Notes: generated by a model from the sequence alone, not told the origin. A DNA stretch of 64,000 nt from Chitinophagaceae bacterium BSSC1 (GCA_002256435.1 NKJC01000001.1:496001-560000), one strand, 5' to 3'. Positions 19,050-28,508 are shown, counted from the first letter of the stretch. Numbers and translations: made by a program.

Positions 19050-19095
19050 TAGATTGGTCAATTTCCTAAACGATTGAAATAGCAATTCGGTTGCT

Positions 19096-20097
19096 TTATC
19101 TTGGTTTGTATTTTGCTTCTTCAAATATTTTTCTGGCTGGAGTTTCCATCAATTTGGCTAAACCCAGATCAGCATGGTTTTCCATGTATTTCTGGACTAT
19201 TTTCCATCCCACAAATCGGCCAATAAAGCCTGGAAAATTAGATCCCAGAGCAGGTGTATTTGGCGCTTCATTCATATATTCCTTGGTAATCTCTGGCTCA
19301 GTTACATACAAAAGATTGTTTTGAATAAAAAAGGCCCAAATATTGCTTTCATTACTGTTACAATCTGCTACTTGCTGCCCAGTATATCCAAGCTTCAAAC
19401 TATCGGGCAAGTTGGGTAGAAAATGATCCAATACATATTGTCTTTTCCCGGTTTCTACCAATTGGTCTACCAATGCCATGCCCAAACTTTTATTGGGATA
19501 AAGGTCTTCAATAATATTGTTCATGCAATTAACTGGAATATAGGCTTGCTCAAATCTTCTGGATAAATAACTGGGATATAATTGCTGCCCCATATCTGTT
19601 TTATACAAAGAATAGTCTCTTCCCATATAGAGTTGTAATCCTACCGCTAGTGCATCGGTGGTGATGATATTTCCATAACTATTAATGGGTCCAATAAAAG
19701 TAACCAGATTGGTAGGCAGTTTATAATTGGGAAAATAGTGTTTCACATATTTCAACCCCATTTCTACTTGGTCTGACACCGGTTGCAGATTGGCAAAATG
19801 CTGTTTAGCGGAATCGTACATTAAGCGATAGCTGTTACTAAATGACTTGATGTCATTTACAGCTGTTGTTGGAGTAGTACCCATGATATTGAACAAAAAA
19901 TCCTTTGCAAAGCCTGGGTAGTTTCTTTCTAATTCATTCAACGCCTCTTCTAAATGATTGGTATCTAATCCAAAAAAAGCGTCTTCAAAACGAAGGACTT
20001 TGAGTTTTACCGGAATTTTAGAGACATCAGGGGCGGTTGGCTTGGACTTACAAGCAACAAAAATTAATAGTAAAAGGCAAATTGAGGTCCACTTCAT
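19096..20097 (-). CDS. gldB: Gliding motility lipoprotein GldB
   Basis: This is a 333-aa lipoprotein with lipobox-like LIFVAC (Cys16) after MKWTSICLLLL. The body matches GldB: VLRFEDAFFGLD, ELERNYPGFAKDFLF, then MGRDYSLY, LYPSYLSRRFE and FPGFIGRFVGWKIV near the C-terminus. GldB is a cell-envelope lipoprotein needed for gliding and T9SS-linked function in Bacteroidota. It fits with the T9SS cargo proteins at the left of the window and the gldA-like end at the right edge. Confidence 0.88.
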   Translation of the reverse strand: MKWTSICLLLLIFVACKSKPTAPDVSKIPVKLKVLRFEDAFFGLDTNHLEEALNELERNYPGFAKDFLFNIMGTTPTTAVNDIKSFSNSYRLMYDSAKQHFANLQPVSDQVEMGLKYVKHYFPNYKLPTNLVTFIGPINSYGNIITTDALAVGLQLYMGRDYSLYKTDMGQQLYPSYLSRRFEQAYIPVNCMNNIIEDLYPNKSLGMALVDQLVETGKRQYVLDHFLPNLPDSLKLGYTGQQVADCNSNESNIWAFFIQNNLLYVTEPEITKEYMNEAPNTPALGSNFPGFIGRFVGWKIVQKYMENHADLGLAKLMETPARKIFEEAKYKPR

Positions 20098-20196
20098 TAT
20101 CAGCTATTGAGTATTGGAATGATTGAAACAATGAGTTTTAGAAATTGTTGTCCCACAAAATAAGCCTCATTGCCAATAATTAGTGAAATTTGCCTT

Positions 20197-21879
20197 ATGA
20201 AGATTTTCCTGGCCCAACAAAATTACCATATTGGCAATTTTGAATACAACACCAACAAGATTATAGAAGCCATTGAAACCGCTAAAGCTGCCGGTGGCGA
20301 TTTAATTCTGTTTAGCGAAATGAGTATCTGCGGATATCCCGCTAGGGATTTTGTGGAATTCAACGATTTTCTTGCTAAGTGCCAGGAGTCCATTAACCAA
20401 ATCAAGGAACACGCAGATACTATTGGGGTCTTGGTAGGAGCCCCGGTTAGGAATACCCAACTCAAAGGAAAGGACCTCTTTAACGCTGCATTCTTTTTGT
20501 ATGAAAAAGAAGTAAAAGCAGAGATTCACAAAACCCTACTTCCTACTTACGACGTATTTGACGAGTATCGTTATTTTGAACCCGCATTTGAGTGGAAGGT
20601 AGTTCCGTTCAAAGGAAAGAAATTGGCCATCACCATTTGTGAAGACATTTGGAATATGGGAGACAATCCACTCTATCGCATTTGCCCCATGGACCATTTA
20701 ATGGAACAGGCCCCTGATCTAATGCTAAATCTAAGTGCATCACCTTTTGATTATACCCATGACGAGGATAGAAAATCAGTAATCAAGGCCAATGTACTCA
20801 AATACAAAATCCCCATGTTCTATTGCAATGCAGTAGGATCTCAAACAGAGATTGTATTTGACGGCTCTTCTATGATATTTGATAAAGACGCCAATTTATG
20901 CAAGGCATTTCCTTTGTTTGAAGAAGCGTTAGACAGTGTTGTATTAAATGCTGATGGCACATTAGATGCCAAAATTATTGAACCAGCCAGTAGGGTGCCA
21001 GACAAAGAACTCAATCCAGCAACACTGGAACCAGAATTAAATATTGCACAAGTCTATGATGCCTTGATATTAGGCATTAGAGACTATTTTCAAAAAATGG
21101 GATTCACCAAAGCCATTTTAGGATCTTCGGGTGGAATTGATTCCGCTGTAACCCTAGCACTTGCTTGTGATGCATTAGGCAAAGAGAATGTTCGCGCCAT
21201 TCTTATGCCATCGCCTTATAGTACAGAACATTCTGTAGACGATGCAGTAGCACTCAGCAAAAACTTAGAGAACTCTTACGATATTATTCGCATCAATGAA
21301 GTGTATGAAAGCTTTTTGCATACATTAAAACCCTTGTTTCAAGACCTGCCTTTTTCTTTGGCAGAAGAAAATATTCAAAGCCGCAGCAGGGGTAATTTGC
21401 TCATGGCCATCTCCAATAAGTTTGGCTATATCTTGTTGAACACTTCAAACAAAAGTGAACTCTCAACAGGCTATGGTACACTTTATGGAGACATGGCAGG
21501 AGGCCTTGGTGTGCTGGGCGATTGCTACAAATTGCAGGTCTATGCACTAGCTAGGTATATCAATCGCAACAAAGAAATCATTCCCATCAATATCATTGAA
21601 AAAGCACCTAGCGCTGAATTGAGACCCAATCAAAAAGACAGCGACTCACTTCCAGACTATGCAGTACTAGATCAAATCCTGTATCAATACATTGAGAAAC
21701 GCCAAGGACCCGCAGAAATAAAAGCATTGGGATTTGAAGCAGCACTAGTAGACCGCACGTTAAAAATGGTGAACACCAATGAATACAAACGCAATCAGTT
21801 CTGCCCCATTATCCGAGTATCGCCAAAGGCATTTGGGGTGGGAAGAAGGGTTCCTATTGTAGGTAAGTACTTATCCTAG
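20197..21879 (+). CDS. nadE: Glutamine-dependent NAD+ synthetase
   Basis: This 560-aa protein starts at ATG 20197 (MKIFLAQQNYHIGNFEYN), the normal start of the nitrilase domain; an upstream start at 20170 adds non-homologous residues. The N-terminal glutaminase domain has the nucleophile Cys148 in ITICEDIW. The C-terminal synthetase has the ATP P-loop GSSGGIDSAV from residue 309, and the NKSELSTGYGTLYGD signature. It converts nicotinic acid adenine dinucleotide to NAD+ with glutamine as ammonia donor in the cytoplasm. It is divergent from gldB. It is followed directly by the triple repeat at 21.9 kb. Confidence 0.92.
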   Translation: MKIFLAQQNYHIGNFEYNTNKIIEAIETAKAAGGDLILFSEMSICGYPARDFVEFNDFLAKCQESINQIKEHADTIGVLVGAPVRNTQLKGKDLFNAAFFLYEKEVKAEIHKTLLPTYDVFDEYRYFEPAFEWKVVPFKGKKLAITICEDIWNMGDNPLYRICPMDHLMEQAPDLMLNLSASPFDYTHDEDRKSVIKANVLKYKIPMFYCNAVGSQTEIVFDGSSMIFDKDANLCKAFPLFEEALDSVVLNADGTLDAKIIEPASRVPDKELNPATLEPELNIAQVYDALILGIRDYFQKMGFTKAILGSSGGIDSAVTLALACDALGKENVRAILMPSPYSTEHSVDDAVALSKNLENSYDIIRINEVYESFLHTLKPLFQDLPFSLAEENIQSRSRGNLLMAISNKFGYILLNTSNKSELSTGYGTLYGDMAGGLGVLGDCYKLQVYALARYINRNKEIIPINIIEKAPSAELRPNQKDSDSLPDYAVLDQILYQYIEKRQGPAEIKALGFEAALVDRTLKMVNTNEYKRNQFCPIIRVSPKAFGVGRRVPIVGKYLS

Positions 21880-21900
21880 AAGATTTTCTTCTTTTGAGAG

Positions 21901-22130
21901 TTTTAGTGAAGAGTGAAGAGATAAGAGTGAAGAATGGACGGTGATTTACATTAACGAATTTACCTAGGCTGCGCCTTGGTTTTAGTTAAGAGTGAAGAGA
22001 TAAGAGTGAAGAATGGACGGTGATCTGTATAAACAAGTTGACCTAGGCTGCGCCTTGGTTTTAGTTAAGAATTATATGTGAAGAATGGACAGTGATCTGC
22101 ATAAACAAGTTGACCTAGGCTGCGCCTAGG
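21901..22130. repeat. Three tandem 72-79-bp copies of the heptamer/hairpin module (copy C, left part)
   Basis: The units span 21901-21979, 21980-22058 and 22059-22130. Each has GTGAAGA-type heptamers, GAATGGACGGTGATCT-like linker, an A(C/T)AAGTT-like stretch and a hairpin core CCTAGGC-TGC-GCCTNGG. The first two are exactly 79 bp; the third lost part of the heptamers. The linker is the same as in copies A and B. In the third copy the hairpin is perfect (CCTAGGC with GCCTAGG). Compared with CTTAGGC/GCCTAAG in A and B, this is a paired T-A to C-G change. Confidence 0.85.
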
Positions 22131-22152
22131 ATTTGTAGTGTAGAGATAAGCG

Positions 22153-22512
22153 TTATCTAGATTTTGCGGTTTTGATTGAAGATACAAGCATGGAGATTAA
22201 ACCATTACAATCTCTACTTAACCTGTCAAACTGTTCAGAAGTTATATAGTTTGTATCAAATAGTAGTGAGAGCCAATAGATTGTTTCATTGGCTTCTTTT
22301 AGTGAAGTTGAAAGTTTAAAAACAAAATCTTGTCTGGAAAATGCATATTCTGCTTCTCTAAGAATTGCTCCAATTGCAGTACCTGAACGAATAATTTGTT
22401 TTGATAAAACATATTCTTTATCAACTATAACTAGTCGTTGACTAAGTCTTACAATTTCAATTGCAAATTGATAGCTCTTAATAATCAAAGGCTGCTTTGT
22501 TGCATCTTTCAT
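22153..22512 (-). CDS. Four-helix-bundle protein (S23/TIGR02436-type, Avd-like fold)
   Basis: This 119-aa protein reads as four amphipathic helices. It shows the features of the family: an N-terminal IKSYQFAIEIVRLSQ helix, then LSKQIIRSGTAIGAILREAE, FVFKLSTSLKEANETIYW and a C-terminal ISMLVSSIKT helix. Relatives include proteins encoded in 23S rRNA intervening sequences and the Avd accessory protein of diversity-generating retroelements. No reverse transcriptase, template repeat or rRNA is in this window. The gene sits between heptamer arrays of opposite orientation (21901-22130 and 22560-22635), so it looks like cargo of the repeat element. The molecular role is not known; nucleic-acid binding is an inference from Avd. 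Confidence 0.8.
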   Translation of the reverse strand: MKDATKQPLIIKSYQFAIEIVRLSQRLVIVDKEYVLSKQIIRSGTAIGAILREAEYAFSRQDFVFKLSTSLKEANETIYWLSLLFDTNYITSEQFDRLSRDCNGLISMLVSSIKTAKSR

Positions 22513-22559
22513 ACTTTAATTTACAATGCAACTCGTTAACTTTGATTCCCCTAAAAAAA

Positions 22560-22635
22560 TTTCACTCTTCACTCTTCACTCTTCACTCTTCACTCTTCAC
22601 TCTTCACTCTTCACTCTTCACTCTTCACTCTTCAC
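22560..22635. repeat. Perfect TTCACTC heptamer array (copy C, right part)
   Basis: From 22561 to 22635 the sequence is an unbroken run of the heptamer TTCACTC, about 10.7 copies. It is the reverse complement of the GTGAAGA arrays on the left side of the four-helix-bundle gene. It abuts the universal-stress-protein stop codon (22636-22638). Perfect identity suggests recent expansion. Confidence 0.9.
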
Positions 22636-23466
22636 TTATTCATGCATCACCATCAGTGGCAGGTGACTATGAAAAGCCAATTTTTTGGTATGGCTTTTTT
22701 TGAATAGGCTTTCAAAGAATCCGTGTTTTTTAGGCATGGTGATAATCATATCAATTTGGTTATTATCTGCAAAATGATTGATACCATCTGTGAAAGATTC
22801 GTTGTTGACAAAATGGTATTCGGGATGATAGGTTTTTAATAAACCATCCAATACCATATTTTCAAAAGAAAGGTCAATGGCTTTTTCATTGGGTGTATTC
22901 ACATGCAACACATGCAGTTTGGCTCCTGTAACATCCAATAATGCTTTCAATGGTTGAATGGGTGTAGTGGCCAATACTTGTTTAAAATCGCAGGCTAATA
23001 ATACCTTGTTGATTTTCTTGAAATTGGCATCTGGTGGAACAATCACAACAGGAATTTGTGAGTGCAATGAAACGCTTACGGCATTACTTCCTATCAATGT
23101 TTCTGTAACAGCTCCTCCTCCGGTAATTCCCATGACAATCAAACCAGCTTGAACAGCTTTACTCAAATCATTAATGCCTCCGGTAAGTACATTGTATTCG
23201 CTAAAAGTATCAATAGGTACATCTCCATCGGGTTGTTGTTGCAATTTGGCTTTAAAATCGGCCAAGCCTTCTTCACTACTTTTTTTCATGAGATCCATGT
23301 CTAACAATTGTACGGTTGGCACCATGGGATCTACACTTACTGGCGCCTGGTAAGCATTGTACAACACAATCCTATCCATGCCCAATTGTTTGGCCAATGG
23401 CAAAGCATAAGCCGCTGCATTCATGGCGGTATCGGAAAAATCGGTGGGTACTAATATGGTTTTCAT
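22636..23466 (-). CDS. Universal stress protein, tandem UspA domains
   Basis: This 276-aa protein has two UspA-type domains. The first starts KTILVPTDFSDTAMNAAAYA and ends with the nucleotide-binding-like LIVMGITGGGAVTETLIGS followed by SVSLHSQIPVVIVP. The second starts with INKVLLACDF near residue 152 and ends with a weaker version (MIITMPKKHGFFESLFKKS...KLAFHSHLPLMVM). The G2xG9xGS motif is clear only in the first domain, so ATP binding would be there. Such cytoplasmic proteins are induced by starvation and stress. The stop codon abuts the heptamer array. Confidence 0.88.
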   Translation of the reverse strand: MKTILVPTDFSDTAMNAAAYALPLAKQLGMDRIVLYNAYQAPVSVDPMVPTVQLLDMDLMKKSSEEGLADFKAKLQQQPDGDVPIDTFSEYNVLTGGINDLSKAVQAGLIVMGITGGGAVTETLIGSNAVSVSLHSQIPVVIVPPDANFKKINKVLLACDFKQVLATTPIQPLKALLDVTGAKLHVLHVNTPNEKAIDLSFENMVLDGLLKTYHPEYHFVNNESFTDGINHFADNNQIDMIITMPKKHGFFESLFKKSHTKKLAFHSHLPLMVMHE

Positions 23467-23572
23467 GACGCTTGTTTTTGGGATGTAGGGTGAATTTTGA
23501 CAGTATGAAGCTACACTGATAAACCCATGAAAACAATGACTTTCATCAGTAATAAAAGCGTATAAAAAAGAA

Positions 23573-23597
23573 ATCCCCTTACCATTGGCAAGGGGAT
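23573..23597 (-). terminator. Terminator after the thiolase gene
   Basis: ATCCCCTT (23573-23580) pairs with AAGGGGAT (23590-23597). On the minus strand the stem is followed by a T-rich tail (TTTCTTTTTTATA). It lies just past the thiolase stop. Confidence 0.8.
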
Positions 23598-23616
23598 CAC
23601 ATACAATTTTTTTAGG

Positions 23617-24795
23617 CTAGTCTATATTTTCAATAATTCCGGCAATGCCTTGTCCACCACCAACACAGGCAGAAACCATTCCATATTTTTTATTCAGTCT
23701 TTTTAAGTCATTGAGCACCTGCACAGTAAGCTTGCAACCGGTGCAACCCAATGGGTGTCCAAGTGCAATAGCACCACCATTGATATTGACAATATCTTGG
23801 TTTAATCCCAGTTCACGAATCACAGCCAAGGATTGAGAAGCAAATGCTTCATTGAGTTCAATCAGATCTATATCAGCCAAATTCATGCCGGCTTGTTTGA
23901 GCACTTTTGGAATGGCTGCAACTGGGCCAATACCCATAATTCTTGGATGCACCCCAGCTGATGCTACATTCACCAATCTTCCTATAGGTTTTAGTCCTAA
24001 TTCTACTATCATGCGTTCACTCATCACTATTACAAAAGCCGCACCATCACTGGTTTGAGATGAGTTACCAGCTGTAACAGAACCACCCATTGCAAAAGCT
24101 GGTTTTAGTTTGGCTAATACCGTTGCATTAGTATCAGCTCTTACGCCATCATCAGTATCTACCACATAGGAACGAGTGGCTTTTTTGCCCTTCTCATTCA
24201 CATAAGTTTCTTCTACTGTAATGGGAATAATACCAGATTTAAAATAACCCGATTGAATGGCATTGGCTGCTTTTTGGTGTGAGCCAACCGCAAACAAATC
24301 TTGGTCTTCCCTATTAATATTGAATTCTTTGGCAACTGCTTCTGCAGTTAGACCCATGCTCAAATAATAATCAGGCTCGTCTTTGGCAATGGAATAGGAT
24401 GGAACTGTTTTCCAACCAGCTGTTGGAACCAAACTCATACTCTCTGTACCACCTGCAATAATGCATTCTGCCATACCAGACCTAATCTTGGCGGTAGCCA
24501 GGGCAATACTTTCCAAACCACTTGCACAATATCTATTAATGGTAAAACCTGCAACGTCTATACCCAATGCTTTGGCAGAAATGATTCTACCAAATTGCAA
24601 GCCTTGTTCAGCTTCAGGTACGGCATTTCCAACAATCACATCATCTACTCTTTTGGGATCTAATTGAGGCATGGTAGCAATCAGACCTTTGATTACTTCT
24701 ACCGCAAGATCATCAGGTCTAAAAAAACGAAGACCTCCCTTTTTACTTTTGGTTACTGCGGTTCTAAATCCGGCAACTATATAAGCTTCCTGCAT
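23617..24795 (-). CDS. fadA: Acetyl-CoA C-acyltransferase (thiolase)
   Basis: This 392-aa thiolase has the nucleophile Cys90 ([10 protein letters not shown]), His347 ([10 protein letters not shown]) and the second catalytic Cys377 (SACVGGGQG), plus NEAFASQS. Length and motifs match degradative FadA-like or biosynthetic acetyl-CoA acetyltransferases. These form or cleave a 3-ketoacyl-CoA in the cytoplasm. No 3-hydroxyacyl-CoA dehydrogenase or acyl-CoA dehydrogenase gene adjoins, so the direction (beta-oxidation or acetoacetyl-CoA synthesis) cannot be decided here. It has its own promoter box and terminator. Confidence 0.9.
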   Translation of the reverse strand: MQEAYIVAGFRTAVTKSKKGGLRFFRPDDLAVEVIKGLIATMPQLDPKRVDDVIVGNAVPEAEQGLQFGRIISAKALGIDVAGFTINRYCASGLESIALATAKIRSGMAECIIAGGTESMSLVPTAGWKTVPSYSIAKDEPDYYLSMGLTAEAVAKEFNINREDQDLFAVGSHQKAANAIQSGYFKSGIIPITVEETYVNEKGKKATRSYVVDTDDGVRADTNATVLAKLKPAFAMGGSVTAGNSSQTSDGAAFVIVMSERMIVELGLKPIGRLVNVASAGVHPRIMGIGPVAAIPKVLKQAGMNLADIDLIELNEAFASQSLAVIRELGLNQDIVNINGGAIALGHPLGCTGCKLTVQVLNDLKRLNKKYGMVSACVGGGQGIAGIIENID

Positions 24796-24815
24796 GGCAT
24801 TTCATTTAATCTCTT

Positions 24816-24823
24816 CAAATGTA
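24816..24823 (-). promoter_or_regulatory. Putative thiolase promoter, Bacteroidota -7 box
   Basis: The minus strand reads TACATTTG, an exact TAnnTTTG match, 20 nt before the thiolase start codon. A -33 box is not clear. Confidence 0.4.
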
Positions 24824-24919
24824 GGGGAAAATTCCTAACAGTTGTTTATGCAACTATTATTTTTTAGCCCCAGTCCTTGGTCTGAATCAGCTTTGAAAAG
24901 GGCTAAGTATCTTTGGTCC

Positions 24920-25966
24920 ATGATTTATCCCTTTGTCCGCAATCAGCTATTCCGTTTTGACCCCGAGGCCGTACATCATTTTTCTATGAATGCCCTTAAA
25001 ACGGCTTGTTCTTTGGCACCTAGCCGTTGGATCTTGGAACAGCAATTCCAGTTTGAAAACCCCGGTTTGAAAAAAGACTTATTTGGGTTATCCTTTAAGA
25101 ACCCTGTAGGGCTTGGTGCCGGATTTGATAAAAACGCCTTGTATTTGAAGGAGTTAGAAGTCTTAGGATTTGGTTTTGTGGAAATTGGAACCGTTACCCC
25201 AGTGGGGCAACCAGGTAATGAACAACCCAGATTGTTCCGATTACCAAAAGACAAAGCACTGATTAATCGAATGGGATTTAATAATGAGGGAGTGGCAGCG
25301 GTAAAAGCAAGACTGGCCCAGTGGAATCAAGTTGCCAAACAGGAGAACAAACTGATCATTGGAGGAAATATTGGCAAGAACAAAGTCACTGAAAATGAAG
25401 ACGCTTGGAAGGATTACGAGACCTGTTTTAGGGAGTTATTTGACCAAGTGGACTATTTTGTAGTCAATGTTAGTTCACCCAATACACCTGGTTTAAGGGC
25501 TTTACAAGAGAAGGATTCCTTGACCAAGATTCTGGCCAATTTGCAGCAGATTAATCAAGGAAAAAGCAAACCCAAACCGCTTTTGCTCAAAATTGCACCC
25601 GATTTAACCCAGGAACAATTGGACGATATTGTGGCACTTTCTTTTGACACCCAATTAGACGGTTTGGTAGCCACCAATACCACTATTAGCAGGGATGGAT
25701 TAATCACCCCAAAACAAGATGTGGAAGCCATTGGCGCTGGTGGATTGAGTGGTAAGCCTGTAACCAAAAGGGCTACAGAAGTAGTGCAATATTTAGCCAA
25801 GAATACCCAAGGAAAAATCCCCATCATTGCTAGTGGTGGCATATTTACAGCAGCAGATGCCCAAGATAAATTAACAGCTGGTGCTAGTCTGGTTCAGGTA
25901 TGGACCGGTTTTATTTATGAGGGACCTAGGATTGTCCGCAATATATGCGAAGGCTTGGTAGGCTAA
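24920..25966 (+). CDS. pyrD: Dihydroorotate dehydrogenase (quinone), class 2
   Basis: This is a 348-aa protein from ATG 24920 (MIYPFVRNQLFRFDPEAVHH), the usual start of class 2 enzymes with their N-terminal membrane-associated helix. An upstream frame to 24842 is open but not homologous. FMN and substrate motifs are NPVGLGAGFDKNA, NRMGFNNEG, the catalytic Ser region NVSSPNTPGLR, and IASGGIFTAADA. It oxidises dihydroorotate to orotate at the inner membrane and passes electrons to quinone. The stop codon directly abuts the convergent DUF5686 gene stop with no gap. Confidence 0.93.
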   Translation: MIYPFVRNQLFRFDPEAVHHFSMNALKTACSLAPSRWILEQQFQFENPGLKKDLFGLSFKNPVGLGAGFDKNALYLKELEVLGFGFVEIGTVTPVGQPGNEQPRLFRLPKDKALINRMGFNNEGVAAVKARLAQWNQVAKQENKLIIGGNIGKNKVTENEDAWKDYETCFRELFDQVDYFVVNVSSPNTPGLRALQEKDSLTKILANLQQINQGKSKPKPLLLKIAPDLTQEQLDDIVALSFDTQLDGLVATNTTISRDGLITPKQDVEAIGAGGLSGKPVTKRATEVVQYLAKNTQGKIPIIASGGIFTAADAQDKLTAGASLVQVWTGFIYEGPRIVRNICEGLVG

Positions 25967-28459
25967 TTAGAACTGAAATCTAAAGCTTCCAAAGATGCCA
26001 AACTTATCACGCAATTCTCCGTGAACAGGTTGTGGTGCGGCAACACGCCAAACAAAATCTACCCTAAAGAATTTGAAAATATTGTCTACCCCGGTACCCA
26101 ATTCAATATAGGGTTTACCATCTAATGACCTATAAGGATAATTGCCTACATAGTTCAATTGTTTGTTCATATCAGTAAGTGTTCCAACAATTCCTTTGGC
26201 AGACCAAAACTGTCTGAATTTTAATTTTCTGGTAAGGGGAATAAATTTAAAAATCCCAGGACCAAAATTATGCTCCAGATTTACTCCCGCATATTGGTCA
26301 GTTAAGTATTCAAAACGATGCATTAGGTTGAAAGCATATTTGTTGTAATAATACATTTCATTTCCTGGCAACATGTCTAGCATTTGATACGGAAGGGTTC
26401 CAATCACTTTCCCCGCAAACACATTGTAGTAAAGGGTTCCAAGTGGAGGCACTTTTGCAAAATGTGAAATGGTCAGGTCCATTTTATGGTAATCATAATT
26501 GCTATTAAATACTTTGGTAAAACCCTTTGTGTATTTAAAATCAATTACGGGATACAAACTACCCAAACTAACGCGCAAGAAATTATCTTCTATATTCCTT
26601 TCTAAATATGCGTATCGCAAACGCAATGTGGTTTCAAAAGTATTGAAGGGATTAGGACCCTTTGAAGGAAAATATTCTTTACCAGGCAGGTTTTGTAAGG
26701 CGGTAAATTGTTTACTTGAAGCGGACAAACCATAGCCCAATCCACTAGGCGTTTCTTTGTAGAACTCAATTTTCTTTTCTTCTAATTGTTGAAACTTAAA
26801 AGGAATATTGGGTCTACGAAACAGGGTTCCAAAAATATTATCGGTACCCATTTGATCATAACTTACTTGACCATTGTCTAAGTCATTTCTATAATACAAT
26901 TTCAAGTATGTCCAATTCTCTCTATCAAATAACCACTTGGCTTCTCCCCCACCTTTGAACATACCGTCCTTAGTTCCATAAGCCCCATATCCTGTGAGGT
27001 ATAATTTTTTATGAAAGCCTCGGTTAGTAGACAGGTCAAATCTAAAACGGGTGCCTTCCCAGTTATTTCCACTGATCCAATAATACCAGGGACCCAAACG
27101 AATATTCCCAACATCTCTTGTGCCTTTGACAATGGTCTGTGCCAATTCTCTATAAAAAATATAAGTGCTGTTTTTGGTAAGGGTATCCAATACCTTGTAC
27201 ACGGTTTTTTCATTCTTGTCTAAGGGCTCATGCCTGCGCTTGTTCCAAAAACTATCGTTGAGATTTTCCGTATTGGGCAACAAGTCTACCTGCTGTACTT
27301 TCTTAGTCTTACTTAAATCGTCTAGGGCATTGGCGTCATTTAAGACCACGTGCTCATAGGTAGTGGTCTTGCGCCCCTTAATACCCAGTTTTCCTTTGCC
27401 CAGTGGGGCGATGTCTACTACAAATCTATCCTTGTATAAAAACCAGGTACTATCATTGATCAAATGGTATTCCTGAATCAGAGAGAGGCCTTCAATAAAA
27501 TTGATACTAGCATCGGGCGATGGACGCATGGTTACTTTCTGTATGGCAAAACTGGTATCGTTTACCCAACAGTCACCCTCAAAAGTACTTTCGCCTTTTC
27601 TCTTTGCGGTAAATCGCAAATGCACCAAGCGCTTACCGCTGAGATAAGCCGTATCAGCCAATTTAAAATTATAGTAATTGTCTCCGTTGGTATGAAAAGG
27701 ACTGATAAAATCGCGGGTAAAAACAGGAATATAATTACTGTAGACGTTCACGTTTTGGTACATACCTCCCAGTTCCTTAATCAGACTCTCATTCTCCAAA
27801 CCATTGGTGCGCGTGGCTTTGATGACCTCATGAATTTTTTCAGGGTCTCTTCTATAGTAATAATCGGACAATGTTTCTGTAAGGTAAACGGGCAAATAAG
27901 GTTTGCTATTTTCAGCAGAATCAACATAGCTTAAGACAAATCCAAGTGGCTTGAGTAGGATATTGTTTTTTAATTTATCCTGACGCACGTTGTTGAGATC
28001 CATTTCTAATTTGTTGTAGATCTCATAAGAGTAACTCTCCCATTTGGTGCGGTTGTTCTTGTCTTTATTGGCCATGATCTTTCGCCAAAACCAAAGAGAA
28101 CGATTATACTTGCTTTTCACAACTGCTTCTCCTGTGGGTGGCAATACTTCTATATGCAATTCAACAAAACCACTGTCTTTAAATGCTTTAACGGGTATCA
28201 CTAATTTCTTATAACCCACACTCATGACCGTAACAGAATCAGTGGATAGCACTCCTTGTTGGTCAACTGAGAACTTTCCAGCCGAATCAGTTAATACCCC
28301 TTTTTTAGACAACTTAAATTCAACTGAGGCAAAGGGAATGGGTTCATCGCTTTGCTTGTCTTTGACTACTCCAGACAAACGCTTTCCTTGAGCCATTGTA
28401 AAATGGGACAAAAGCAGTAACAGACACGCAAAAACAAGCGGTTTCCCTTGATAGAACAT
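25967..28459 (-). CDS. DUF5686 / carboxypeptidase-regulatory-like outer-membrane protein
   Basis: This 830-aa protein starts at ATG 28459; an in-frame TTG 6 nt upstream is less likely. A signal peptide ends at FTMAQG. Residues 25-115 form a carboxypeptidase-regulatory-like beta domain (RLSGVVKDKQSDEPIPFASV). The rest matches DUF5686. The C-terminal half is rich in alternating aromatic strands ending in FRFQF, typical of an outer-membrane barrel with a terminal Phe. The role is not established for the family; envelope function is inferred. A TATTTTTG box lies only 3 nt before the start, which would mean an almost leaderless mRNA if used. Confidence 0.8.
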   Translation of the reverse strand: MFYQGKPLVFACLLLLLSHFTMAQGKRLSGVVKDKQSDEPIPFASVEFKLSKKGVLTDSAGKFSVDQQGVLSTDSVTVMSVGYKKLVIPVKAFKDSGFVELHIEVLPPTGEAVVKSKYNRSLWFWRKIMANKDKNNRTKWESYSYEIYNKLEMDLNNVRQDKLKNNILLKPLGFVLSYVDSAENSKPYLPVYLTETLSDYYYRRDPEKIHEVIKATRTNGLENESLIKELGGMYQNVNVYSNYIPVFTRDFISPFHTNGDNYYNFKLADTAYLSGKRLVHLRFTAKRKGESTFEGDCWVNDTSFAIQKVTMRPSPDASINFIEGLSLIQEYHLINDSTWFLYKDRFVVDIAPLGKGKLGIKGRKTTTYEHVVLNDANALDDLSKTKKVQQVDLLPNTENLNDSFWNKRRHEPLDKNEKTVYKVLDTLTKNSTYIFYRELAQTIVKGTRDVGNIRLGPWYYWISGNNWEGTRFRFDLSTNRGFHKKLYLTGYGAYGTKDGMFKGGGEAKWLFDRENWTYLKLYYRNDLDNGQVSYDQMGTDNIFGTLFRRPNIPFKFQQLEEKKIEFYKETPSGLGYGLSASSKQFTALQNLPGKEYFPSKGPNPFNTFETTLRLRYAYLERNIEDNFLRVSLGSLYPVIDFKYTKGFTKVFNSNYDYHKMDLTISHFAKVPPLGTLYYNVFAGKVIGTLPYQMLDMLPGNEMYYYNKYAFNLMHRFEYLTDQYAGVNLEHNFGPGIFKFIPLTRKLKFRQFWSAKGIVGTLTDMNKQLNYVGNYPYRSLDGKPYIELGTGVDNIFKFFRVDFVWRVAAPQPVHGELRDKFGIFGSFRFQF

Positions 28460-28508
28460 GAGCAAAAATAAACGGTTAAGCTATGGCAGCATCCGTTTTA
28501 ACGTTTGG

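Noticed and set aside
22153..22512. 23S rRNA intervening sequence
   Set aside because: The protein family also occurs there, but no rRNA sequence flanks the gene.
21901..22635. Diversity-generating retroelement
   Set aside because: The four-helix-bundle protein resembles Avd, but no reverse transcriptase, template repeat or variable repeat was found in the window.
24911..24922. Promoter box TATCTTTG just before the pyrD ATG
   Set aside because: It ends so close to the start codon (about 24911-24918) that use would imply a leaderless start, and no -33 box supports it. It is likely to be coincidence.
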